Assembly (NCBI RefSeq): GCF_020171805.1 | Contig: NZ_JAIVAF010000003.1 | Location: 372,001 to 436,000 of the forward strand | Length of the DNA stretch: 64,000 bases | Source of the DNA: Guptibacillus algicola | GTDB taxonomy: Bacteria > Bacillota > Bacilli > Bacillales > Guptibacillaceae | Reading direction: 5' to 3' | Shown: positions 57,533-64,000 of the stretch, one piece after another | Numbering within the stretch: the stretch's first letter is position 1 | Layout: every line of letters begins with the position of its first letter | Notes under the pieces: model-generated | The model's database searches: none | The model's input: the letters and a program-made list of their open reading frames with translations, nothing else | Told to the model about the DNA's origin: nothing | Translations under genes and position numbers: made by a program

Positions 57533-57549
57533 TCGAGTTCCTCCTTTCT

Positions 57550-57786
57550 TTACCCGAAATACGATTCGTAGGCTTGTTGAGCTTCTGTTTCTGATTGGTA
57601 GATCGCCATATCGGCATTCAATGGATAATACGTTTCATACAAAAAAAGTGCCAGTTGCCCTGGATGCTCAGGGTCGTTCACAACAGCTGCTTCTTGTATA
57701 TTGGCCACGTTATACGTGTGTGGATTTCTGTACATGACATATACGATATCGCCTGCTTGATAGTGATTTGGTTCGTTTAGATCCAT
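57550..57786 (-). CDS. splA: SplA-type regulator of the spl operon
   Basis: A 78-residue protein. YQAGDIVYVMYRNPHTYNVANIQEAAVVNDPEHPGQLALFLYETYYPL is the SplA pattern; B. subtilis SplA lowers splB expression, possibly by an RNA-level mechanism. AAAGGAGGGA precedes the ATG. Expression in the forespore (sigma-G) is expected from the B. subtilis case, but I could not identify a convincing sigma-G promoter here. Confidence 0.88.
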   Translation of the reverse strand: MDLNEPNHYQAGDIVYVMYRNPHTYNVANIQEAAVVNDPEHPGQLALFLYETYYPLNADMAIYQSETEAQQAYESYFG

Positions 57787-57984
57787 CTTATTCCCTCCTT
57801 TTATCCTATCTTCATTGTGCCTAGTAAGAGGAAATTGTTGCAGAAAAAAAGATGGTAAATCTTGTTAGGGTGGAGGTGTCGTACAGATTAAACGGTTATT
57901 ACAGAAAGCCCTTTTTTAACATCTTTTTATTTCTCCTTACATATAGTGTTCTGTTGACTCAAAATGGAGGAGGTGCGTGAAGGC

Positions 57985-58185
57985 ATGTTGAAAACCATCA
58001 AGAAATTGCTGCCTTCACTAAGCTTTTTTGACAAAAATTTATCCCGTTTCAAACTCTATCGAAAAATGCGAGGGGGCGAATGGTACAAAGTGTCCGATCG
58101 CGTTGTGCCAAAGCATAGCCTCTGGATGAGGAACGTAAACCCAGACCCAGATTCGTATTATGTATGGAAGAAAGAGACCTACTAA
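57985..58185 (+). CDS. Small basic protein, unknown function
   Basis: About 66 residues from ATG 57985, with GGAGGAGG nine bases upstream. Basic N-terminal half (LKTIKKLLPSLSFFDKNLSRFKLYRKMRGGEWYKVSD), then a Trp/Asp-rich end (SLWMRNVNPDPDSYYVWKKETY). No family recognised. It is closed by a terminator at 58191. The gene is divergent from splA. Confidence 0.6.
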   Translation: MLKTIKKLLPSLSFFDKNLSRFKLYRKMRGGEWYKVSDRVVPKHSLWMRNVNPDPDSYYVWKKETY

Positions 58186-58190
58186 AAAAA

Positions 58191-58226
58191 CGGGCATTTG
58201 AGCACATAGCTCAATGCCCTTTTTTT
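58191..58226 (+). terminator. Terminator after the small basic protein gene
   Basis: GGGCATTTGAGC pairs with GCTCAATGCCC (one bulged T) around ACATA, followed by TTTTTTT. Confidence 0.9.
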
Positions 58227-58252
58227 ATGTGTCAACATATGATGTGAAAAAA

Positions 58253-58269
58253 CGGGTGGTGACAGGCAC
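58253..58269 (+). repeat. 17-bp intergenic repeat, copy 1
   Basis: CGGGTGGTGACAGGCAC, identical to 59778-59794. It contains GGTGGTGA, close to a ribosome site, 4-11 bp before the lyase ATG. Confidence 0.75.
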
Positions 58270-58272
58270 GAA

Positions 58273-59766
58273 ATGAACAAAGAAGAATTCACTAAACAAG
58301 AGGGTAGTGTCTTTCCTGGTAAAACGTATGTAGATGCATTATTGAAGCCCGTATTCTATGATCAGCGCGATTACTTATTTCAAGCGATGTTTCAAATTCA
58401 TAGAGCTCATGTAATCATGTTATCTGAACAAACGATCATCAAGAAAGAGGATGCGAACATCATCCTCGAGTGCATCAACCGAATTGGAGACATGGACGTG
58501 AGTTCGCTAGACTACTCACCAGACTTTGAAGATTTGTTTTTCATGATGGAATCAAAAATAAGTAAAGATATTGGCCCTGATTTAGCATGTATGATACACA
58601 TCGCTAGAAGCCGGAACGATATGGGCGAAGCGATGTATCGAATTGTTCTCAGAGAATGTGTTCTCTCACTATTAGAAGACATGATAGATGTCGAGGAAGC
58701 GTTGATTCAGCAAGCAAATGAACATCTAAACACAGTCATGACGGCTCACACTCATACACAACCAGCGCAACCGACGACGTTTGGGCATTATTTACTAGCG
58801 GTATTCGATGTGCTTGATCGGGACCTTAATCGATTTTGGAGTGCGTTTCATTGCATTAACCTTTCACCGATGGGTGCAGCGGCGATCACGACAACGGGTT
58901 TCAAGATTGATCGGGAGCGAGTTTGTGACCTGCTTGGATTTGATGGATTGATGGAGAATTCTTATGATGCGATTGGTGGAGTTGATTATCTCTTAGAACC
59001 TGCCACTTCAATTTTAGCTTCAATGACAAACACAGGGAGATGGATCAACGATTTTCTTCGTCTTGCAACCGTTGAAATTGGAATCGTGAAGGTGGCTGCT
59101 CCTTACGTGCAAATAAGCAGCATTATGCCACAAAAAAGGAATCCTGTGTCAGTTGAACATGCTCGTGCACTAGCGAGTAGTGCTGTCGGTGAAGCGTTAA
59201 GCGTGATTCAAATGATTCATAACACACCGTACGGAGATATCGTTGATACAGAAGATGATCTTCAACCACATCTCTATAGAGGGTTTGATAAAGCATCTCG
59301 TGTGTATCGCTTGATGAACGCAGTGGTTAGAACGATGGAAGTTGACAAAGATCGAGCAGAAAAGCAGGCATCAGAAAATTGTATCACCATCACAGAATGT
59401 GCTGACGTTCTAACGAGAGAAAAAGGCGTTTCTTATCGTGAGGCATATAAGGTTTCAAGTATCATCGCAACAACAAGCGTTCAAGATAACCGTGAACTTT
59501 CGGATTGGAATGTAGCTGATGTGAACGAACTATTGAAGAAGAATTTAAGTGAAAAAGTCGTGTTGACGAAAGAAGAGTGGGAAGGAATTGTTTCTCCCAA
59601 AGTGTTTGTTGAAAGACGAAGCGTTCGAGGTGGACCGAACCCTTCTGAAGTGAAAAGGATGATTGAGGATCGAAAAGGTAAGTGGAAGAATCATAAAGAG
59701 AAGTGCGAATCGTTAAGAGCTCACTTTATCCATAAGGAGAACGTTTTAAAGCATTTTAGACATTAA
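58273..59766 (+). CDS. Argininosuccinate lyase-like protein (fumarase/aspartase superfamily)
   Basis: A 497-residue lyase of the ArgH branch. SRNDMGEAMYRIVLRE, MTAHTHTQPAQPTTFGHYLLA (His base region) and the superfamily signature SSIMPQKRNPVSVEHARALAS are intact. No argG or other arginine gene is near, and the C terminus (430-497) is longer and more basic than in ArgH, so a related beta-elimination on another succinyl or aspartyl adduct is possible. Two short identical repeats flank it. The ribosome site is weak and appears to come from the repeat (GGTGGTGA). Confidence 0.82.
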   Translation: MNKEEFTKQEGSVFPGKTYVDALLKPVFYDQRDYLFQAMFQIHRAHVIMLSEQTIIKKEDANIILECINRIGDMDVSSLDYSPDFEDLFFMMESKISKDIGPDLACMIHIARSRNDMGEAMYRIVLRECVLSLLEDMIDVEEALIQQANEHLNTVMTAHTHTQPAQPTTFGHYLLAVFDVLDRDLNRFWSAFHCINLSPMGAAAITTTGFKIDRERVCDLLGFDGLMENSYDAIGGVDYLLEPATSILASMTNTGRWINDFLRLATVEIGIVKVAAPYVQISSIMPQKRNPVSVEHARALASSAVGEALSVIQMIHNTPYGDIVDTEDDLQPHLYRGFDKASRVYRLMNAVVRTMEVDKDRAEKQASENCITITECADVLTREKGVSYREAYKVSSIIATTSVQDNRELSDWNVADVNELLKKNLSEKVVLTKEEWEGIVSPKVFVERRSVRGGPNPSEVKRMIEDRKGKWKNHKEKCESLRAHFIHKENVLKHFRH

Positions 59767-59777
59767 GTGACAACAAT

Positions 59778-59794
59778 CGGGTGGTGACAGGCAC
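59778..59794 (+). repeat. 17-bp intergenic repeat, copy 2
   Basis: CGGGTGGTGACAGGCAC upstream of the HD gene, identical to 58253-58269; both copies stand between stop and start codons in the same orientation. A related GGTGCCTGTCC occurs at 46948-46958. Confidence 0.75.
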
Positions 59795-59820
59795 CGCGCA
59801 ACACGAAGGAGGTATGTGAA

Positions 59821-60387
59821 GTGGATGCTAAGGAAATCATCACATTCATAAAAGAATTAGAGCGGCTTAAGGATACGACGAGGTCTGCATATACGAAGAA
59901 GGGGAGAAGAGAAAGTGTTGCTGAACATTCTTGGAGACTTGCGATGTTCGCACTTGCCTTAAGTGATGAACTGAAAAGTCTCGATATGAATAAAGTCATC
60001 TCGATGTGCCTTGTTCATGATCTTGGAGAAGCATATGATGGAGATATTTCTGCGACAGTTAAAGTGAATCATGATAAGAAAGTCAAGAAGGAAGAAAAAG
60101 GTGTAGAGCGGTTAACGGACGCATTGCCTCCAGAGAACCAGGATGCTATCTTGGCCCTTTGTAAGGAGTACAACAAAGGTGAAACGGATGAAGCGAAGTT
60201 TGTTAAAGCGCTCGATAAGATGGAAACGATTATCCAGCACACGCAAGGAACAAATCCTCCAGGGTTTGATTACACGTTTAACCTTACTTATGGAAAAGAA
60301 TATGAGCTCAATGATCCATTGATGAAGAAGATCAGAAAGCTTATCGATTTAGAAACCAAAAAGAAGATCGATGATAACACGCCCTAA
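59821..60387 (+). CDS. HD-domain phosphohydrolase (YfbR-like)
   Basis: A 188-residue metal-dependent phosphohydrolase. The metal ligands of an HD domain are visible: His in RRESVAEHSWRLA, His-Asp in CLVHDLGEAYDGDIS and Asp in KALDKMETI. YfbR-type enzymes are 5'-deoxynucleotidases. The start is GTG 59821 with GAAGGAGG upstream. It follows the lyase gene by 54 bp and shares the 17-bp repeat upstream, so the pair may be one unit. Confidence 0.88.
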   Translation: MDAKEIITFIKELERLKDTTRSAYTKKGRRESVAEHSWRLAMFALALSDELKSLDMNKVISMCLVHDLGEAYDGDISATVKVNHDKKVKKEEKGVERLTDALPPENQDAILALCKEYNKGETDEAKFVKALDKMETIIQHTQGTNPPGFDYTFNLTYGKEYELNDPLMKKIRKLIDLETKKKIDDNTP

Positions 60388-60388
60388 G

Positions 60389-60417
60389 AACGAGTATCCG
60401 AGTGAATACTCGTTTTC
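60389..60417 (+). terminator. Terminator of the HD-domain gene
   Basis: AACGAGTAT (60389-60397) and ATACTCGTT (60406-60414) followed by TTC. Confidence 0.82.
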
Positions 60418-60635
60418 TTATGCCTCGAAATAAAAGTGTTCGCGTCTCATTTTTCTGAAATGTATGGATATCTCTTTCGGGGTTGCGAATTTAAAAAATG
60501 CAGGTAAAATAGACGCGAGGTTTTTGAAGCAAATGTTTCACATCATACTTGGACTTGTGGAACATATCATTATAGTAACCTGACTTACTCCTCGTTTTGA
60601 GGAACAATACATGTCAGAAAGGGGAACAAAAAACA

Positions 60636-60881
60636 ATGAATCGCACAGTGGTCTGTCCATGTGAAGGAATTGTCGAGAAAGTTTACGTGAACCATGCATC
60701 AAGGGTGTACGAGTGGGAGCCGATGTTTGTTATTCGCGATGGGCAGGGCAACGTTGAAGATGTCATACTTAACGTAAGTGGGCAAATCTCTGAACTACAC
60801 GTACAAGAAAACGATCGAGTGACGTCTGGAGTCGTTCTTGCATCGATTAGGGAAGATGATTTTGTAACAGGGAGCGATTGA
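60636..60881 (+). CDS. Biotinyl/lipoyl-like domain protein without the modified lysine
   Basis: Eighty-one residues from ATG 60636 with GAAAGGGG upstream. Hammerhead pattern of biotinyl/lipoyl domains: VVCPCEGIVEKVYVNHASRVYEWEPMFVI and ILNVSGQISELHVQENDRVTSGVVLASI. The acceptor lysine of E-A-M-K-M is absent, so it probably carries no cofactor. Similar unmodified domains occur in efflux membrane-fusion proteins and small Bacillus proteins. Function unknown. Confidence 0.78.
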   Translation: MNRTVVCPCEGIVEKVYVNHASRVYEWEPMFVIRDGQGNVEDVILNVSGQISELHVQENDRVTSGVVLASIREDDFVTGSD

Positions 60882-60892
60882 TCTTACGTTTT

Positions 60893-60915
60893 AAAGCCGG
60901 CATAGCCGGCTTTTT
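60893..60915 (+). terminator. Terminator of the biotinyl-like gene
   Basis: AAAGCCGGC (60893-60901) and GCCGGCTTT (60905-60913), loop ATA, T-run. Confidence 0.92.
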
Positions 60916-60971
60916 GTGTAGAATGAACACTCTTAGTGTGGTATAAAGAAAACACAAGGAGGGGTGCATGT

Positions 60972-61610
60972 ATGCTTCAGCCATTTCTGTACAATCACCA
61001 TCTGAACGTCATACGTGAGCAGGTAGATGTCTTATTATACAATGTTAGTCACCTTGTTGATGCTGATGTGAAAGATGCGGTAAGACATAATGTCGCTGAT
61101 AAATTACTCGGACTTTTTTCTTCACTTTCTGATGAACAAGCTTCGTTCATTAATGAGATTCGTTATTTAAATGAATCAGAAATCGGAGGTTTTCTTGAAA
61201 GAGTAGAGAATGCTGTTATTCCTTTTCCTGAGATAGCGAATCAACAAGTGGAGAAACTTTTTACAAGAAGTAAGAAAGTGACGTTACCTTTTAATCATTC
61301 GAGAACGTTAACGTATCTAGGTTGGAATGATATACGTTCTAAACGAAAGTATCTGATCTATCCAATCAATGGTGTACTCATAGGTATCGAAGGCACATAT
61401 CGAATTCTCAACCAGAGGACAACCTGTTATTTGTGCGGCCGGTACGGGGAAGTGGCGCATGTTACCTCAGAAGTGTATGACAAGGGAGAGTATCACACGA
61501 TTGGCCATTATATATGTGTGGATAGCAATGTATGTAATGAGCACATCAAAGAGACCGCCCCATTAGAAGCATTTTTTATGAAAGTTTATAATAAACAGTT
61601 GAATGCGTAG
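60972..61610 (+). CDS. FusB/FusC-type elongation factor G-binding protein
   Basis: About 212 residues from ATG 60972 (AAGGAGGGG upstream). An N-terminal helical domain is followed by a C-terminal zinc-binding treble clef: TTCYLCGRYGEVAHV and HYICVDSNVCNEHI supply the Cys ligands, as in FusB. FusB proteins bind EF-G on the ribosome and rescue it from fusidic acid stalling; chromosomal homologues are common in Firmicutes and need not give clinical resistance. Confidence 0.87.
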   Translation: MLQPFLYNHHLNVIREQVDVLLYNVSHLVDADVKDAVRHNVADKLLGLFSSLSDEQASFINEIRYLNESEIGGFLERVENAVIPFPEIANQQVEKLFTRSKKVTLPFNHSRTLTYLGWNDIRSKRKYLIYPINGVLIGIEGTYRILNQRTTCYLCGRYGEVAHVTSEVYDKGEYHTIGHYICVDSNVCNEHIKETAPLEAFFMKVYNKQLNA

Positions 61611-61613
61611 GCT

Positions 61614-61667
61614 AAAAAAGACTCGTCCCTATCTTTTCGATTAGAAAAAGGCGGCGAGTCTTTTTAG
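61614..61667 (+). terminator. Terminator of the EF-G-binding protein gene
   Basis: AAAAGACTCG pairs with CGAGTCTTTT around a long, partly paired loop, followed by TAG and an AT-rich tract. Confidence 0.75.
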
Positions 61668-61792
61668 TATGCTAATTGGAAAAAAGTTTTATATCTTTTT
61701 AGGTTCAAAGGCTTGCTAGAAGTTAAATTATCTTGTAAAGTACTCCATAGATTACATCTGAGAAGGACAAATGTTTTTGTTTGGAGGACACT

Positions 61793-62983
61793 ATGAAGAA
61801 GATTGGACTACTACCACGAATACTCATCGCTATTGCTCTTGGTGTGTTAATAGGAGCATTTCTACCAGAATGGACAGTACGTTTATTCGCTACATTCAAC
61901 GGTATCTTCGGGAATTTCCTTGGGTTTGCTATTCCGTTGATCATCATTGGCTTTATCGCTCCCGGAATTGGAGAAATCGGGAAGGGCGCAGGAAAACTGA
62001 TTGGGATCACGACGACAGTTGCTTACCTGTCTACTTTTCTAGCAGGCTTGCTCGCATTCTTTGCTGCACGTAATTTGTATCCGATTTTTCTTGAAACCGG
62101 TGGCGCAGCATCAGAGATGGAGAACCCTGAAGAATCTCTCCTAGAGCCATTCTTTCAGGTAGAGATTCAACCGATGATGGGTGTGATGACAGCACTAGTT
62201 CTAGCATTCACGCTCGGTTTAGGAATGGCTGCCATGAAGGAAAACAAGCTCAAAGGTGTCATGGTTGAATTTAGAACGATTATCGAGAAAGTGATCAGCT
62301 ACGTTATCATCCCGTTATTGCCGCTTCATATCCTTGGTATTTTCGCGAATATGACGAGTGCAGGTCAGGTGCAAACGATTTTAAGCGTGTTTGCAAAAGT
62401 TTTTGTTATGATTATTCTTCTTCACCTGACAATGCTCATCATTCAATATAGCGTGACGGGTGCAGCGACTTCACGAAATCCATTCAAATTATTAAAAGGG
62501 ATGGTACCAGCCTACTTCACAGCGCTCGGTACACAGTCTTCAGCATCGACGATTCCAGTAACGCTCAGACAAACGAAGAAAAATGGTGTGCGTGAAAAGG
62601 TAGCAGACTTCAGCATCCCGCTCCTTGCTACGATTCATCTTTCAGGAAGTACGATCACGATTGTTTCATGTGCGATGGCCGTCATGTTACTGAATGGACA
62701 AGATCCAACGTTCGCTTCGATCACGCCATTCATCTTGATGCTTGGAATCACGATGATCGCAGCTCCTGGTGTACCAGGTGGCGCGGTGATGGCAGCGATT
62801 GGCCTTCTAGAAAGCATGCTAGGCTTCGATGCGACGATGGTTTCTCTTATGATCGCACTTTACCTTGCACAAGATAGCTTTGGTACAGCAACGAACGTAA
62901 CCGGGGATGGTGCATTAGCAGGGCTAGTCGATCGATTAACGTCGAAAAAGAAGAACGTTCAGCCTGTTGCAAAAGCGAATTAA
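61793..62983 (+). CDS. Dicarboxylate/amino acid:cation symporter (DAACS family)
   Basis: About 396 residues from ATG 61793 (TTGGAGG upstream). A sodium- or proton-coupled uptake carrier of the GltT/DctA fold. The serine-rich hairpin PAYFTALGTQSSASTIPVTLRQT (HP1) and the HP2 region APGVPGGAVMAAIGLLESMLGFD, with AQDSFGTATNVTGDGALA in helix 8, are the family's substrate and ion sites. It is shorter than GltT. Substrate is a C4-dicarboxylate or an acidic or neutral amino acid; undetermined. A terminator follows. Confidence 0.93.
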   Translation: MKKIGLLPRILIAIALGVLIGAFLPEWTVRLFATFNGIFGNFLGFAIPLIIIGFIAPGIGEIGKGAGKLIGITTTVAYLSTFLAGLLAFFAARNLYPIFLETGGAASEMENPEESLLEPFFQVEIQPMMGVMTALVLAFTLGLGMAAMKENKLKGVMVEFRTIIEKVISYVIIPLLPLHILGIFANMTSAGQVQTILSVFAKVFVMIILLHLTMLIIQYSVTGAATSRNPFKLLKGMVPAYFTALGTQSSASTIPVTLRQTKKNGVREKVADFSIPLLATIHLSGSTITIVSCAMAVMLLNGQDPTFASITPFILMLGITMIAAPGVPGGAVMAAIGLLESMLGFDATMVSLMIALYLAQDSFGTATNVTGDGALAGLVDRLTSKKKNVQPVAKAN

Positions 62984-62994
62984 GTGTTTTATGG

Positions 62995-63025
62995 AAAGCA
63001 AGCTCAACTCGAGCTTGCTTTTTTT
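62995..63025 (+). terminator. Terminator of the DAACS transporter gene
   Basis: AAAGCAAGCTC (62995-63005) and GAGCTTGCTTT (63011-63021) around AACTC, T-run follows. Confidence 0.92.
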
Positions 63026-63269
63026 ATATCGATAGACTCATTTTTGTTCTAATTGCCATAAGTGAGATGGTTCTATACTCATTTTTTGTGAAGAATAAAA
63101 GGGTTTTTTAGCGAAAATAGTCCTTTAAAAAAATCCTCCTAGGTCCTTTGATCGTTCCATTCCTTTCCATCTGGGCCAAATGAATCGAATTTTATCATTT
63201 GACAGGAAGTGTAAATTCTTTAAGAGAAGAAGTCTCCTTGAGAAATTTATTCTAACTGGGGGACTTATG

Positions 63270-64000
63270 ATGAACAAAAAGATGATTCCGATTGTAGTTT
63301 CAGGTATGTTAGTCGTTTCGGGAGGTTTGCTTGGTAATGGACAAAGTGTCGGGGCTGTAGGAAATGGTCCAGGGTATAACGGAAATGAAACGGTGAAGAA
63401 CGAGCGATTACATAACTATGAGGAAATGGTCAAAGTACTCGAGAGAATTGACAAACAGTCTGAAGCACTTGAACTTGAAGTATATGGACAGTCTGTAAAG
63501 GACCGCGATCTTTACCTCGCAAAATTTGGAGAGAATGAAGAAAATCCGACGATTCTTTTTTTAACACAACAACATGGGAACGAAACGCTCACGACTGAAG
63601 GGGCGTTAAAAGTCATCAAGTACTTGAGCACGAACAGTAAGGAAGTGAGAGAACTTCTTCAACATGTTAACGTTCTCATCGCACCGAGATTAAACGTCGA
63701 TGGTGCTGAAGGTGACGTGAATTTCTCTCTTGAAGATTATGCTGCAGGAACGCATACGCGCTATAATGCGAATGGGGTGGATCTGAACCGCGACCACGTG
63801 GATCGAAACCAGCCTGAAACAAAAGCACTGCATCAGAACGTCCTTCAGAAATATGAACCTGAGTATATGGTTGATCTTCACCATCAAGGAACAGAAACGA
63901 CTCTAGGAGACACTGATGAACTGGTATCAGGTTCGATTCTCTACCCAACGAATCCAGACGTTGATGCTGATGTCAGAGAAAAGTCTAAAAGGCTCGGTGG
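63270..64000 (+). CDS. M14 family zinc carboxypeptidase, secreted (3' truncated by window edge)
   Basis: Open from ATG 63270 (or ATG 63267) to the end of the window, 243 codons visible; GGGGGA lies upstream. A signal peptide (about 1-27, cleaved near GQSVGA) precedes the peptidase domain. LTQQHGNETLTTEGALKVI shows the HxxE zinc motif (His102, Glu105), APRLNVDGAEG and NGVDLNRDHVD are substrate-binding motifs of family M14, and VDLHHQGTET supplies the third zinc His. The general-base Glu and the end lie beyond the window. Confidence 0.9.
   Translation, partial: MNKKMIPIVVSGMLVVSGGLLGNGQSVGAVGNGPGYNGNETVKNERLHNYEEMVKVLERIDKQSEALELEVYGQSVKDRDLYLAKFGENEENPTILFLTQQHGNETLTTEGALKVIKYLSTNSKEVRELLQHVNVLIAPRLNVDGAEGDVNFSLEDYAAGTHTRYNANGVDLNRDHVDRNQPETKALHQNVLQKYEPEYMVDLHHQGTETTLGDTDELVSGSILYPTNPDVDADVREKSKRLG

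Noticed and set aside
57787-57960. Sigma-G promoter for splAB
   Set aside because: No convincing -35/-10 pair of the GNATR and CATNNTA type was found at the right spacing, although such control is expected from B. subtilis.
1-64000. Genome-wide reassignment of UGA to an amino acid
   Set aside because: Many genes here end at TGA with tight overlaps to the next gene (1117-1120, 13587-13590, 20272-20276), so TGA is a normal stop.
1-64000. CRISPR arrays, prophage, IS elements, tRNA and rRNA genes
   Set aside because: No spaced repeat arrays, transposase or integrase motifs, or cloverleaf sequences were noticed on reading both strands.

Overview
The window looks like chromosome of a spore-forming, aerobic Bacillaceae (Bacillus sensu lato). 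The grounds are the modest GC content, strong AGGAGG-type ribosome sites, frequent TTG and GTG starts, an splAB operon, a Spo0M-like protein, a HisK_N histidine kinase, a BceRS-BceAB-type module and OhrR/Ohr. No rRNA, tRNA, IS element, prophage or CRISPR was recognised. Most genes are short transcription units separated by clear hairpin terminators, many of them shared by convergent genes.

Layout. 1-2.3 kb: end of a membrane gene and an ABC-2 exporter. 2.4-9.6 kb: MEDS sensor, GNAT, medium-chain dehydrogenase, BBE-like flavoenzyme, hydrolase, HIT, glyoxalase-fold protein, nucleotidyltransferase and AI-2E-family permease. 9.6-18.1 kb: a lipoprotein, a DUF192 protein and a complete monoderm Tad/Flp pilus locus (flp pilin, prepilin peptidase, TadE, TadG-like, CpaB, TadZ, TadA, TadB, TadC) behind a sigma-A promoter and a leader of about 250 nt. 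18.1-18.8 kb: a microbial rhodopsin with xenorhodopsin hallmarks (inward proton pump type). 19-24 kb: DJ-1-like protein and an antimicrobial-peptide sensing and detoxification module with a BceR-like operator. 24-33 kb: peptidase E, a secreted subtilisin with SLH-like repeats, a GAF-STAS protein interrupted by one in-frame TGA, dioxygenase, acetate transporter, DoxX and a lipoprotein. 33-45 kb: GrpB-GNAT fusion, alanyl-tRNA editing protein, MFS pump, Ohr/OhrR pair, GMP reductase and a lipase-like hydrolase. 45-64 kb: sensor kinase, small lipoprotein, a peroxiredoxin whose peroxidatic Cys codon is TGA, asparagine synthetase, two manganese (yybP-ykoY) riboswitches, splAB, an ArgH-like lyase, HD protein, FusB-type EF-G-binding protein, a DAACS transporter and the start of an M14 peptidase.

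Most striking signal: the AhpC-type peroxiredoxin at 47874-48464 reads TFV-TGA-PTE, with TGA exactly at the peroxidatic Cys. It is followed, 17 nt downstream, by a perfect 7-bp hairpin with a GGUC loop, the same apical loop as in the E. coli fdhF SECIS. This is what a bacterial selenocysteine peroxiredoxin should look like. A second gene, the GAF-STAS protein at 27486-28334 on the minus strand, also has a single in-frame TGA at a position where the family usually has Cys, with a weaker SECIS-like hairpin. TGA also terminates many ordinary genes here (for example the ATGA overlaps at 1117 and 13587), so the code is standard and recoding, if real, must be local. The Sec machinery (selA, selB, selC, selD) is not in the window and would have to be elsewhere in the genome.
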